Part shown: positions 22,793-32,141 of the stretch, piece by piece
Numbering within the stretch: position 1 is the first letter of the stretch
Layout of the letters: each line of letters starts with the position of its first letter
Assembly: GCF_008386585.1 (NCBI RefSeq)
Contig: NZ_VUOB01000086.1
Span: 1 to 64,000 of the forward strand
From: Solihabitans fulvus
Lineage (GTDB): Bacteria; Actinomycetota; Actinomycetes; Mycobacteriales; Pseudonocardiaceae
Length of the DNA: 64,000 nt
Direction: 5' to 3'
Position numbers and translations under genes: made by a program
The notes under the pieces: model-generated
Told to the model about the DNA's origin: nothing
The model's database searches: none
Seen by the model: the letters and a program-made list of their open reading frames with translations, nothing else

Positions 22793-25568
22793 GTGGAGTT
22801 TCGGATCCTGGGTCCGGTCGAGGCGATCGGCCCGGACGGTTCGGTGCGACTCACGCGCCCCAAGCAGCGGGCGCTGCTGTCCGCGCTGCTGCTGCGGGCC
22901 AACCAAGTGGTGCCGGTCGAGCAGCTCGCCGAAGCCATCTGGGACGGCAGCGCACCTTCGACTGCCGGTGCGGTGCTGCACACCTAATGTCTTTCGCCTG
23001 CGGCGCGCGCTCGCACAGGTCGAACCGGAGGGTGACCAGCGAATCGCCTTCACCACCGGATACCGACTGCGGGTCGAGCCCGGCGAGCTTGATCTGACGG
23101 TGTTCCGCGATCATGTGCGACGTGGCCGTGCCGACGCCGCTGCCGGCCGCCACCAGCGTGCGTCGACCGAGTTGCGGGCCGCCCTTGACCAGTGGCGGGG
23201 TTCGGCCCTGACCGGAGTGTCGGATCGCTACTTCGAGGCCGAGATCGTCCGGCTCGAGGACGAGCGTCTCGCGGCGGTGGAGGACCGGATCGAGGTCGAC
23301 CTCGCACTCGGCGAGCACAGCGAGGCCATCTCGGAGTTACAGGACCTCACCGGGCGAAACCCGCACCGCGAACGACTGCACGGTCAACTCATGGTGGCGC
23401 TGTCGCGTGCCGGTCGGCAGGCGGAGGCACTACAGGTCTTTCGGAACCTCCGGCAGACGCTGATCGACGAGTTGGGCATCGATCCCGGTGCGCAGTTGCG
23501 AGAGTTGCACGAACGGGTCCTCCGCGGGGACATCGAACCGGTCGCTCCCCCGTCAGTCGACCGGCGAGTTCGACGCAACGACCTGCCCGCTGACGTCCTC
23601 GACTTCACCGGTCGCGAAGACGAGACGCAACGACTGCTGGCCACGCTGCCTGGCGATGGCACCGCCGTCGTGATCAATGCTGTCGACGGCATGGCCGGCG
23701 TGGGCAAGACGACGTTTGCCGTACATGTCGCGCATCGCCTCACCGACCTGTTTCCCGACGCACAGGTGTTCATCGACCTTCACGGTCACTCCACGGAACG
23801 CGAGGCCGTCGCCCCAGCGACAGCACTCGACCACTTGCTGCGCGCGCTCGGCGTGCCCAGCAGCGCGATCCCGCACGACCTGGATCAACGGGCGGCGCTC
23901 TGGCGAGCCGAACTCGCCGAGCGGAAAGCCCTGGTGGTGTTGGACAACGCGGCCAACGCCGCCCAGGTCAGGCCCCTGCTGCCCGGCGCAGCCGGCTGTC
24001 TGGCTCTCATCACCAGCCGGCGCCACCTTGCCGACCTCGAGGCAGCCCAGATCCTGTCGCTGGCGGTGCTTCCTCCCGATGACGCAGTCGACTTGTTCAC
24101 CCGGATCGCTGGGCAGGAACGAATCGAGGCCGAGCCGGAGGCCGTCCGTGACGTGGTGAAGCTGAGTGGCTACCTGCCACTCGCTATCCGCATCGCCGCC
24201 GCGCGCTTGCGCAGCCGGACGACGTGGACCGTGAGTCACCTCGCGGAACGACTGCGCGAAGGACAACAGCGACTGACAGAACTAACCATCGGCGACCGCA
24301 GCGTCGCGGCAGCTTTCGCCCTCTCCTACAAGCACTTATCTGCCGAACAACAGCGCCTGTTTCGCTTGCTCGGCCTGCATCCCGGCGCCGACTTCGACGT
24401 CCATGCGAGCGCCAACCTCGCCGACCTCCAACCGGCCACCGCACAACTGCTGTTGGAGGACCTGGTCGACGTTCACCTCCTGCAGCTCTCATCGCCAGGG
24501 CGCTACCGGTTCCACGACCTGCTGCGCGAACACGCCCGCAGCACCGCCGAGGAGACCGACTCGGCCGCGCGTCTAGAGGCAAGCCTGACCCGACTGATCG
24601 ACTTCTATCTACATACCAGCCTCACCGCCGTGTCGATACTGGATTCCGTCCTCCCAAAGGTCGAGGCCAAGCCTCCCGGCATCGGCCACCACCCTTTTCT
24701 GCTCGATGATGAGACGTCGGCGTGGCGGTGGTTCACCGTCGAAAACCAGAATCTGTTGGCAGCACAGCGGCTAGCACTCGGCAAGGGTTGGCATGCGCCG
24801 GTCTGGCAACTGGCCTGGGCACTCAATCCCTTCCACAACTGGAAAGGTCTCAACCACGACGCGCTCGTGGTGCGGCGAGCAGCGCTGGTTGCCGCCGATC
24901 AACTGGGCGAGACGGCAATTCAAGTTCAGACCCACCGACAGCTCAGCTACATCTACGCACGGACAGGGCACCACACCGTCGCTCTGGAACACCTTCATCA
25001 AGCCCTGCGCTTAGCTGAGGACGCTGGCGATCTTGAAGGTCAAGCCGCGACCCACCGTGCATTCGCTCGCGCCTACGAACTCCAGCAGCAGAATGATCGC
25101 GAGGCGTTGGCGCACGCCACTCAGGCGCTGAACCTCTTTGAGATCCTTGATCTACCGCGCATGGTAGGCAGACAGCACAGCCAGATGGGTTGGCACCACG
25201 CCAGACTGGGGAACCACGATGAGGCACGCACACATTGCGAAGCCGGTCTCATCGTGTCCCGTCAGCATCATGACCGAGTAGGCGCGAGTCTCGCATTCGA
25301 CAGCCTTGGCTATGTCGCCTTCCTCAGCGGTCGGCACGAGCAGGCGGTGGACTACTACCAGCAGGCCGTCGAAGCGTACAACGATCTACACGAAGTCCAT
25401 GAACAAGCTCACGCCCTTGAGCGGCTTGGGCAAGCAGAGCACGCCCTCAACCGTTATGCGCAGGCTCGGGCAAGTTGGCAGCGAGCACTGGACATGTTTC
25501 GAGTCCAGCACCTCGTCAAGGACGCCGAACGCGTTCAGCTGTACCTCGACCTTCTGGCCGACCGCTGA
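22793..25568 (+). pseudogene. SARP/AfsR-like activator (Trans_reg_C-BTAD-NB-ARC-TPR) with a +1 frameshift
   Basis: The natural start is GTG at 22793 (RBS AGGGGGAA). It gives a typical SARP winged-helix start (FRILGPVEAIGPDG, RPKQRALLSALLLRANQVV) that stops after 64 residues at TAA 22985-22987. The continuation (VFRLRRALAQVEPEGD, then TGYRLRV) is in another frame: removing one A from the CCTAATGTC run restores the conserved LHTYVFRLRRAL. Downstream are a BTAD domain, an NB-ARC ATPase with GMAGVGKTTFAVHVA, and TPR-like repeats to 25568. Repaired, the protein would have about 924 residues. SARPs activate antibiotic clusters, and this one faces the azoxy-type operon. The break hits the DNA-binding domain. 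It may be real inactivation, a sequencing error, or programmed slippage. Confidence 0.85.
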
Positions 25569-25585
25569 ACAGGCCGTCGACGGAT

Positions 25586-27046
25586 TCACGCGCGGGCGGC
25601 GGCGAGGTCTCTGGCGTGCTCCTCCCACGCGGCGGCCAGTCGGTCCACTGCGGACGCCAGGGTGTGCGGGGCCTCGGCGATGGACAGCCGGATGCCCGCG
25701 TGGTGTCGTCCGTCGACGCAGCTGGTCGCGCCCGGCGCGACGAGCACGCCGTAGCGGGCGGCCAGGTGCGCGTAGGTCTCGCTGTCGGCAACCGGCAATG
25801 TCGCCCACAGGGACAGGCCGGCAGACGGCCGGGTCGTCCGCCAGGCCGGCAGGTGCCGGGCGAGCAGGTCGAGCAGCAGGTCGCGGCGGGCGCGCAGCGC
25901 GCAGAGGAGGTCGGTCAGCCACGCCTCGTCGACGGCGCCGAGCAGCCGCAGGGCGAGGAGTTGGGCCGGTACGCTTGGCGCGAGGTCGCTCGCGGACCGC
26001 AGGCGCAGCAGGTGGCCGCGCAGGGCCGCCGGGGCGCGCAGCCAGCCGATCCGGAGGCCGGCCCAGAACATCTTCGACAGCGAGCCGATCGCGATGACGC
26101 CGTCCGAATCCCTTGCCGTGCCGGGTTTTGCCGCGGCGAGCGGGACGACCGGGTCGGCGGTCGGGTCCAGGCACAGGCCCGCCTGGGTCAGGTCCTCGAC
26201 GATCAGCGCGTCGAACCGGCGGGCGGTGTGCAGCAGGGCGTTCCGGCGAGCGGCGCTCAGCACCGCGCCGAGCGGCGTGTGCGCGCTGGAGTCCACGTAG
26301 ATCACCGGGGCCGGCAGGTGCGCGGCGGCGCGGTGCGCGGCGTTCGCGTCGATGCCGAGTTCGTCGGCCGGCACGGCGACGAGCCGGCCGCCGCGACCGG
26401 CGAGCGCACCCGCGAGCCCGGGATAGGTGGGGCAGCCGGTGAGCACGGCTCGTCCCGGCGACACGACCGCGCCGGCCACCAGCGTGAGGGCGTGCTGTGC
26501 GCCGGAGGTGATGATCAGCTGGTCCTCGGTGGTCGGCAGGCCGAGCCGCCGGGTGAGGTGGTCGGCCAGCGCGGCGCGCAGTTCGGGCAGGCCTGCCGGG
26601 TGCAGGCCGTGGTTGCCGACGGCGGCCAGGTCGGCGATCGTCAGGTCGGGCACGGCCGGCAGGTGGTCCACCCCCGCCGGCACGGACAGCGAGAGGTCGA
26701 TGGTCTCCCGGTCGTCCACCATGCGGCGGCGCAGCAGCGCGGCGGCCGAGTTCTCCGCGGGCGTGTGCGTCCAGGACACCCGCCCGCGCACGAAGCTGCC
26801 GGCGCCCTGCCGGCGTTCGACCACGCCGGCGGCCACCAGCTCGTCGAACGACCGGACCACGGTGCCCCGGCTCACCGCGAGCGCGTCGGCGAGCGGGCGC
26901 TCCGCCGGTAGCCGGTCGCCCGCTCCGGCCAGGCCGTGTTCCACCGCGTCGGCCACGGCGGCGGCCACCCGCCGGTAGCGGGGCCCCGGCCGCTCGGCCC
27001 AGCCGTCCAGCGCGATCCGCACCCACCATCCGAGATCCTGGTCCAC
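25586..27046 (-). CDS. MocR/GntR-type regulator with aminotransferase domain
   Basis: A 486-residue MocR-family protein. The N-terminal GntR winged helix (RYRRVAAAVADAVEHG, LPAERPLADALAVSRGTVVR) is followed by a fold-type I aminotransferase domain with LIITSGAQHALTLVAGAV, VYVDSSAHTPLG-like and IAIGSLSKMFWAGLRIGW (PLP lysine in SLSK). MocR proteins bind PLP or PLP-amino acid adducts and often control vitamin B6 or amino-acid genes. I prefer the GTG at 27046 because the next upstream start, 27127, leaves only 14 nt to the divergent gene. A direct repeat TTGGCCA/TTGGCC at about 27048-27060 on the plus strand lies just upstream of it and may be its site. Confidence 0.88.
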   Translation of the reverse strand: MDQDLGWWVRIALDGWAERPGPRYRRVAAAVADAVEHGLAGAGDRLPAERPLADALAVSRGTVVRSFDELVAAGVVERRQGAGSFVRGRVSWTHTPAENSAAALLRRRMVDDRETIDLSLSVPAGVDHLPAVPDLTIADLAAVGNHGLHPAGLPELRAALADHLTRRLGLPTTEDQLIITSGAQHALTLVAGAVVSPGRAVLTGCPTYPGLAGALAGRGGRLVAVPADELGIDANAAHRAAAHLPAPVIYVDSSAHTPLGAVLSAARRNALLHTARRFDALIVEDLTQAGLCLDPTADPVVPLAAAKPGTARDSDGVIAIGSLSKMFWAGLRIGWLRAPAALRGHLLRLRSASDLAPSVPAQLLALRLLGAVDEAWLTDLLCALRARRDLLLDLLARHLPAWRTTRPSAGLSLWATLPVADSETYAHLAARYGVLVAPGATSCVDGRHHAGIRLSIAEAPHTLASAVDRLAAAWEEHARDLAAARA

Positions 27047-27147
27047 TTGGCCACATTGGCCCTGTTTCGTGTGGAGTTCAACCGTGAGGCTGACCGTCAG
27101 GTGGAGGTTCGCCAGGTAGAGGTCCATCGAGTCGAGGGAGAATGCGC

Positions 27148-28008
27148 GTGGAGCCGAGTCCGACGCTGGCCAGGCGGTTCTGGGAGGCGATCGAGCCGAT
27201 CCACGCCGTGGCGTACTTCGCGCCGGAGCCGGCCGAGGTCGCCAGGGCGCTGGGGCTGCGGGGCTGGTGGATGGGCTACTTCGCCGGGCGGGTCGCGCCG
27301 CTGGGCGCGCTGGACGCGCCCGCCGTGACGGCGATGTTCTTCGGCTTCGCGCCGGGCATGGTGGCCCGCGCGCTGCCCGACGCGTGGGCGCACGCCACGC
27401 CGGACACGGTGCTGCGGACCCGGTTGGATGCCGTGCAGGCCGCGCTGGACCGGACGCTGCCGGCTGGTGACACCGGCGCGCTGCTCAAGCTGGCCGGGCT
27501 GCTGGAACGCGCCGCGCTCGGCTGCCGGTATGAGGGCAGGCCACTGGCCGCGGCCTGGTCCCGGGTCCGGCGGCCCGACGGCGACGCGGGGCGGGTCTGG
27601 CTGGCCGCGACCGTGCTGCGGGAACACCGGGGCGACGGCCACGTCATCGCGTCCGTGCACGCCGGGCTGCGCGGCATCGACACGACGCTCACGCACGTGG
27701 CCACCGGCGCGGTCAGCCGGGAGCTGATCCAGCGCAATCGCGGCTGGTCCGACGAGGACTGGGAGGGCAGCCGCCGTCGACTCGTCGCGCGCGGCCTGCT
27801 GGATCGCACGTCCCGGCTGACCAAGAGCGGCGGGGCGCTGCGCCGGCAGCTGGAGGACAGCACCGACCGGCTCGCGGCGGACCCGGTCGAGGCGTTGGGC
27901 GAGTCCGGGGTCGAGCGGGCGATCCGGCTGGCCGCGCCGATCAGCCGGCACCTGATCGACACCGGCGTCGTTCCGGTGCCCAATCCGATCGGCGCTCCGC
28001 GTCCGTAA
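27148..28008 (+). CDS. SCO6745-family protein (SalK/HTH_67-like)
   Basis: A 286-residue protein of the SCO6745/SalK-type family, recognised from YFAPEPAEVARALGLRGWWMGYFAGRVAPLG near the N-terminus and a C-terminal helix-turn-helix-like region (DEDWEGSRRRLVARGLLD). The family is common in actinomycetes and of unknown function; a regulatory role has been assumed. The GTG at 27148 has GGAG 7 nt upstream. The ATG at 27142 is too close to that site but is possible. It is divergent from the MocR gene and 25 nt before an enoyl-CoA hydratase gene, so the latter two may form an operon under MocR control. Confidence 0.78.
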   Translation: MEPSPTLARRFWEAIEPIHAVAYFAPEPAEVARALGLRGWWMGYFAGRVAPLGALDAPAVTAMFFGFAPGMVARALPDAWAHATPDTVLRTRLDAVQAALDRTLPAGDTGALLKLAGLLERAALGCRYEGRPLAAAWSRVRRPDGDAGRVWLAATVLREHRGDGHVIASVHAGLRGIDTTLTHVATGAVSRELIQRNRGWSDEDWEGSRRRLVARGLLDRTSRLTKSGGALRRQLEDSTDRLAADPVEALGESGVERAIRLAAPISRHLIDTGVVPVPNPIGAPRP

Positions 28009-28033
28009 ATTCGTTGTTGTAGAAGGAGAATCC

Positions 28034-28810
28034 ATGACAGTCCACTGTGGAGTTGAGAACGCCGTCGCGACCGTGACGATCGACCGGCAGGAGAAGCTGA
28101 ACGCGTTGGACTACGCGACGATCGACGAGCTGTCGCGGCTTCTCGACGTGATCGAGGCCGACGAGACCGTGCGCGCGGTGATCCTCACGGGCGCGGGCAG
28201 GCGGGCGTTCAGCGCCGGCGCGGACATCAACGGCCTCGCCGACAGCGTGTCCGGCGGCGTCGACCGGGCGCTGCGCGAGTTCGTGCGGCGCGGGCAGGCG
28301 CTCACCGGGCGGATCGAGGCGTTTCGCAAGCCCGTCATCGTCGCCGTGAACGGCCTCGCCTACGGCGGCGGCTGCGAGATCACCGAGGCGGCCCCGCTGG
28401 CGATCGCCGCCGAGCACGCCACGTTCGCGAAGCCGGAGATCGCGTTGGGGATTCCGCCGGCGTTCGGCGGCACGCAGCGGCTGCCGAGGCACGTTGGCCG
28501 CAAGCGCGGCCTCGAGCTGATCCTGACCGGCGATCCGATCGACGCGGCCCGCGCCGCCGAGCTGGGCATCGTGAACGCGGTGGTGCCGGCCGACCGGCTG
28601 CTGCCGGCCGCGCGCGAGCTGGCCGAGCGGATCGTGCGGCACGCGCCGTCGGCGGTGGCCGCGTGCCTTGCCGCAGTCACCAGGGGGATCAACCTGCCCA
28701 TCGACGAGGGACTCGCGGTTGAGGCGGCGTGGTTCGCCGTCACGGTGCCAACCGACGGCGTCCAGGAGGGGCTGCGGCGGTTCTTCGCGCGGTCGGGCCG
28801 GAGCGCCTGA
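28034..28810 (+). CDS. Enoyl-CoA hydratase/isomerase (crotonase family)
   Basis: A 258-residue crotonase-fold enzyme. Visible motifs are FSAGADINGLAD (first oxyanion-hole segment), VNGLAYGGGCEITEAAPLAIA (second oxyanion hole and first catalytic position) and PEIALGIPPAFGGTQRLPRHVG with the second acidic position. Such enzymes hydrate or isomerise 2-enoyl-CoA in fatty acid breakdown. The ATG has an excellent RBS, AAGGAG, 6 nt upstream. It probably forms an operon with the SCO6745-family gene, and its end is followed by a hairpin at 28850-28874. Confidence 0.93.
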   Translation: MTVHCGVENAVATVTIDRQEKLNALDYATIDELSRLLDVIEADETVRAVILTGAGRRAFSAGADINGLADSVSGGVDRALREFVRRGQALTGRIEAFRKPVIVAVNGLAYGGGCEITEAAPLAIAAEHATFAKPEIALGIPPAFGGTQRLPRHVGRKRGLELILTGDPIDAARAAELGIVNAVVPADRLLPAARELAERIVRHAPSAVAACLAAVTRGINLPIDEGLAVEAAWFAVTVPTDGVQEGLRRFFARSGRSA

Positions 28811-28817
28811 GCTGTCT

Positions 28818-28897
28818 CGACAGCGCCGGCAGCGGCCCTAGTTCGCCCGGACGGCTCGGGGCACCCGAGCCGTCCCGACAGCGCCGGCAGCGGCCCT
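28818..28897. repeat. 22-bp direct repeats flanking a terminator hairpin
   Basis: A 22-bp sequence beginning CGACAGCGCCGGCAG occurs twice without mismatch, at 28818-28839 and 28876-28897. Between the copies is a perfect 11-bp hairpin (28850-28860 with 28864-28874, 3-nt loop), a probable terminator for the enoyl-CoA hydratase gene. The copies are 58 nt apart start to start and may mark a duplication. No transposase or other mobile-element sign is present. Confidence 0.75.
28850..28874 (+). terminator. Terminator hairpin after the enoyl-CoA hydratase gene
   Basis: An 11-bp perfect stem, GACGGCTCGGG and its complement, with a 3-nt loop (GCA), lies 40 nt after the stop at 28810. There is no T-run, as is common in high-GC actinomycetes. 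Confidence 0.65.
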
Positions 28898-28905
28898 GGC
28901 TGCGT

Positions 28906-28968
28906 CCGTTCGGACCCGAACGGGCGCATCCGGGGTCCGCCGGTTGCCAGAACAGCACGGTCGTGCTG
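28906..28968 (+). promoter_or_regulatory. Two palindromes upstream of the TetR gene
   Basis: An 18-bp perfect palindrome, CCGTTCGGACCCGAACGG (28906-28923), and a 16-bp one, CAGCACGGTCGTGCTG (28953-28968), precede the TetR gene at 28979. The second directly abuts a -10-like GATAAT (28968-28973). With the start codon only 5 nt further on, the mRNA is probably leaderless. Both are plausible TetR-dimer operators; the second is best placed for autorepression. Confidence 0.68.
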
Positions 28969-28978
28969 ATAATGGCCC

Positions 28979-29575
28979 ATGCGCAAGGGTGAGGAGACCC
29001 GACAGACCATCCTCGACGAGGCGGTCCGGATCGCCAGCACGGCCGGCCTCGACGGGCTGACCATCGGTTCGCTGGCGACGCAGACGAAGCTGTCCAAGAG
29101 CGGCCTGTTCGCGCACTTCCGTTCCAAGGAGTCCCTCCAGCTCCAGGTCCTCGACCACGCCGCCACCCGGTTCCTCAACGTGGTGGCCCTGCCGACGCTG
29201 GCCGCGCCGCGCGGCGAGCCCCGCGTGCGCGAGCTGTTCGAGCGGTGGATGGAGTGGGCGGGCGAGATCCTGCCCGGCGGCTGCCTGTTCATCACGGCCG
29301 GGGTCGAGTTCGACGACCGACCCGGCCCGATGCGGGACTACCTGGTCCGTCAGCAGCGCGACTGGCTGGAGACGATCGCCCAGGTGGTCCGCACCGCGGT
29401 GGCCGAGGGCGACTTCGACCCCGACCTCGACGCCGAGCAGTTCGCGCACGACCTCTACGGCGTGATCCTCGCCTACCACCACACGAAGCGGCTGCTGCAC
29501 GACCCGGCGGCCGAGTCGCGGGCCCACCGCGCCTTCGGCGGACTACTGGCCGCCGCGCGCGAGCCGGGCCGCTGA
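28979..29575 (+). CDS. TetR/AcrR-family transcriptional regulator
   Basis: A 198-residue regulator. The helix-turn-helix lies at about residues 8-55 (TRQTILDEAVRIASTAG, GSLATQTKLSKSGLFAHF, RSKESLQLQVLDHA). Its C-terminal domain, with WMEWAGEILPGGCLFI, matches the TetR group that commonly lies beside alpha/beta hydrolases and lipid-metabolism genes. It lies 28 nt before the alpha/beta hydrolase gene at 29604 and near an MFS pump. Repression of this three-gene unit is likely. No RBS is visible, consistent with a leaderless start just after GATAAT. Confidence 0.93.
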   Translation: MRKGEETRQTILDEAVRIASTAGLDGLTIGSLATQTKLSKSGLFAHFRSKESLQLQVLDHAATRFLNVVALPTLAAPRGEPRVRELFERWMEWAGEILPGGCLFITAGVEFDDRPGPMRDYLVRQQRDWLETIAQVVRTAVAEGDFDPDLDAEQFAHDLYGVILAYHHTKRLLHDPAAESRAHRAFGGLLAAAREPGR

Positions 29576-29603
29576 CCCCAGCGCCACATTCCCAGGAGAC
29601 GCC

Positions 29604-30599
29604 ATGACCAAGGCCGCTTCAGTCGCAAAGAAAAGCACGACCGTTCGGTCCTTTCGGCGGCTCGTGTTCGGCTCGGTCAGGCTCGCGTTCGCGGTGCTGG
29701 AGCGCGTCGCCCCCACCCTCGGCGGCTGGTGGGCGGAGCGACTGTGGTTCACCCCGCAGTCCAGCGGTCGCCGCGGCACGGTCGTGCCCTCGGCCCAGGG
29801 CCATCGGTTCGAGGTCTACGTGCACGGGCGACGGATGGTCGGCGAGAACTGGGGTGCGGGCCCGGTGGTCTACCTGCTGCACGGCTGGGGCGGCCACCGG
29901 GGGCAGCTCGGCGCGTTCGTGGATCCCCTGGTGGCCGCCGGCTACCGGGTGGTGTCCGTCGACGCGACCAGTCACGGCGAGTCCGCGCACGGCGACGCCG
30001 GGCCGGGCCGGAGCACCATCCTGGAGTTCACCGACGTCCTCGACGCGGTGTGCGTCGCCAAGGGTCCGGCGCACGCCGTGATCGCGCACTCGATCGGCTG
30101 CATGGCCACCGCGGTCGCCGTGCGCAACCGGCTTCGGGTGCGGCGCCTGGTGTTCATCGCACCGATGGGTGATATTCGCCCTTACACCAAGGAGTTCTCC
30201 CGCCGAGCCGGCTTCGGCGAGCGAGTCCGCGCGAACATGGTGCGGCGCATCGAACACCGCGTCGCGCTGCCGCTGTCCCATTTCGAGGTGGCCTCGATCG
30301 CCAAGGAAGTCGACACGCCGCCGCTGCTGCTCGTGCACGACCGCACGGACAACGAGACGAACTGGGCGGACAGCAGGGCCATCGCCGACGCGTGGCCGGA
30401 CGCCCGCCTGCACAGCACGAACGACCTCGGCCACAACCGGATCCTCCAGGATCCCGACGTGGTCGCCGAGATCGTGTCCTTTGTCGTCGACACCGACGCA
30501 GCAGAGTCGCCAAGCGCCGGAGCCGCCGAGGGGCTGCGACAACTCGCTAGCCCTCGCACATTCACGCCAGAGCGCGACGTCCTCAGCGGACGTCGATGA
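29604..30599 (+). CDS. Alpha/beta hydrolase
   Basis: A 331-residue hydrolase. The N-terminal stretch SFRRLVFGSVRLAFAVLERV is amphipathic and basic and may associate with membrane. Motifs are YLLHGWGGHRGQ (oxyanion HGWG), VIAHSIGCMATAVA (nucleophile Ser in HSIG), VHDRTDNETNW (acid) and NDLGHNRILQD (His). The fold is that of lipase/esterase or haloperoxidase-type hydrolases; the substrate is not known. It has a good RBS (AGGAGACGCC) and lies between the TetR gene and the MFS pump on the same strand, 10 nt before the pump. Confidence 0.88.
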   Translation: MTKAASVAKKSTTVRSFRRLVFGSVRLAFAVLERVAPTLGGWWAERLWFTPQSSGRRGTVVPSAQGHRFEVYVHGRRMVGENWGAGPVVYLLHGWGGHRGQLGAFVDPLVAAGYRVVSVDATSHGESAHGDAGPGRSTILEFTDVLDAVCVAKGPAHAVIAHSIGCMATAVAVRNRLRVRRLVFIAPMGDIRPYTKEFSRRAGFGERVRANMVRRIEHRVALPLSHFEVASIAKEVDTPPLLLVHDRTDNETNWADSRAIADAWPDARLHSTNDLGHNRILQDPDVVAEIVSFVVDTDAAESPSAGAAEGLRQLASPRTFTPERDVLSGRR

Positions 30600-30609
30600 G
30601 AAAGGGGAC

Positions 30610-32052
30610 ATGAGCGTGTCATCCGCATCCGAAACGGCCTCGCCAGGCACAGCGGTCAAACCTGGCTTGGTGCTGGCGTTGACCTCGGGCGCGACCTTCC
30701 TCGCGTTCCTCGACACGACAGTGGTCAACGTGGCCTTTCCCGCGCTTCGGGACAGCTTCTCCAGCGCCTCGGTGTCGACACTGTCCTGGGTGGTGAGCGC
30801 CTACGCCGTGCTGTTCGCGGCGCTGCTGACCCCGGCGGGACGGTTGGCGGACGTGTTGGGGCGCAAGCGACTCTTCCTGCTCGGACTGCTGCTGTTCACC
30901 GTGGCGTCCTTACTGAGCGCGATCTCCCCGAACATCGAGATGCTCAACATCTTCCGCGGTCTACAGGGCGCGACGGCCGCCGCGATGATCCCGTCGGCGC
31001 TCGGCCTCGTGCTGTTCGAGACGCCCGCGGAGCACCGGACGGCGGCGATCGGCGTGTGGGGCGCGACCGCCTCGCTGGCCGCGGTGGCCGGGCCGACGCT
31101 CGGCGGCGTGCTGGTCGACGTCTTCAGCTGGCGCGCGATCTTCCTGATCAACCTGCCGCTCGGCCTGTTCCTCGCGTTCGCCGGATTCCGCAACCTGCCA
31201 AAGGACCGGCCGACCGGGCACCGGCTGCCCGACATCATCGGCACGGTCGCCGTCACGCTCGGCATCGGCCTTGTCGTCGCTGGCCTGACGGAGGGCTACG
31301 GCTGGGGTTGGACCAACGTCAAGACGATCGGCGCGCTCGCGGTCGGCCTGGTGCTCGTGCTGTTCGGCCTGTTCCGGTCGCGCACCCACCCCGCCCCCGC
31401 GGTGGAGATCTCGTTGTGGCGCAACCGCACCTTCGCCCAGGCGAACCTGACCTCGCTGCTGTCGGGCATCGCGATGTTCGGCTGGCTGCTGTCCGGCCCG
31501 CTGTTCGTGTCGACGGTCTGGCACTACTCCGTGATCAAGTCCGGCGTGTCCGTGGTGCCCGGCGCGATCACCGGAGCCGTCGCGGCCATCATCGTCGGCA
31601 AGCGGTTGTCGTTGGCCGGCCAGCGCGCGTCGGTGTCGATCGGCATGATCCTGTTCGGCGCCAACGGCATCTGGATGTACTACGCGGTCGGCGCCGACCC
31701 GTCGTTCTGGTCGGTGTGGTTCCCGGCAGGGTCGATCGGCGGCATCGGGCTCGGCATGACCATGACCGGCCTGTCGTCGGTGGCCGCCGTGTCGGTGCCG
31801 CAGACCCGGTTCGCCACCGGCATCGGCCTGAACCTGACCGCCCGGCAGCTGGGCGGCGCGCTGGGTGTCGCGGCGGTCGCCGTCATCCTGTCGGAGAAGG
31901 GTTTGCGCGGCCCGCAGGGGTTCGACGACATCTTCCTGTTCAGCGGGATCGCCGCCGGTGTCGCGGCGCTGGCCGGGCTCATGCTGCTCCGCTCGCGGCC
32001 GGCCACCGCACCCGCCGGCGCGGCGACGGCGGCGGCGGGATCAGAGGGATGA
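30610..32052 (+). CDS. MFS transporter, DHA2/EmrB-QacA family
   Basis: A 480-residue exporter with about 14 transmembrane helices. It has the DHA2 signatures LDTTVVNVAFPALRDSF in helix 1, GRLADVLGRKRLF (motif A), RGLQGATAAAMIPSALGLV (motif B) and GPTLGGVLVDVFSWRAIFLIN (motif C, drug:proton antiporters). The family extrudes drugs and secondary metabolites by proton antiport. It follows the hydrolase gene by 10 nt (RBS AAAGGGG), so TetR, hydrolase and pump form one operon. A strong hairpin follows at 32142-32185. Confidence 0.93.
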   Translation: MSVSSASETASPGTAVKPGLVLALTSGATFLAFLDTTVVNVAFPALRDSFSSASVSTLSWVVSAYAVLFAALLTPAGRLADVLGRKRLFLLGLLLFTVASLLSAISPNIEMLNIFRGLQGATAAAMIPSALGLVLFETPAEHRTAAIGVWGATASLAAVAGPTLGGVLVDVFSWRAIFLINLPLGLFLAFAGFRNLPKDRPTGHRLPDIIGTVAVTLGIGLVVAGLTEGYGWGWTNVKTIGALAVGLVLVLFGLFRSRTHPAPAVEISLWRNRTFAQANLTSLLSGIAMFGWLLSGPLFVSTVWHYSVIKSGVSVVPGAITGAVAAIIVGKRLSLAGQRASVSIGMILFGANGIWMYYAVGADPSFWSVWFPAGSIGGIGLGMTMTGLSSVAAVSVPQTRFATGIGLNLTARQLGGALGVAAVAVILSEKGLRGPQGFDDIFLFSGIAAGVAALAGLMLLRSRPATAPAGAATAAAGSEG

Positions 32053-32141
32053 CCACCGCAGCACGCCTTCGGACGAAGGCGAGCATGTCCTAGACGGCCG
32101 GCGGTCGCCTCCGCACACCGGTGGAGGCGAGACGTCGGTAC

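Noticed and set aside
22987..23097. ATG at 22987 overlapping the TAA stop (TAATG), possible coupled second gene
   Set aside because: The frame opened by this ATG encodes 36 residues without similarity. The true SARP continuation is in the remaining frame, so this is a frameshift and not a designed stop-start coupling.
25386..27056. 556-residue minus-strand frame overlapping the MocR gene
   Set aside because: Its sequence is Arg/Gly/Ala-rich low complexity with no domain. The MocR protein in the neighbouring frame has clear HTH and PLP motifs.
28818..28897. Direct repeats as ends of an insertion sequence or an attachment site
   Set aside because: Only 36 nt lie between the copies, they contain a terminator hairpin, and there is no transposase, integrase or tRNA nearby.
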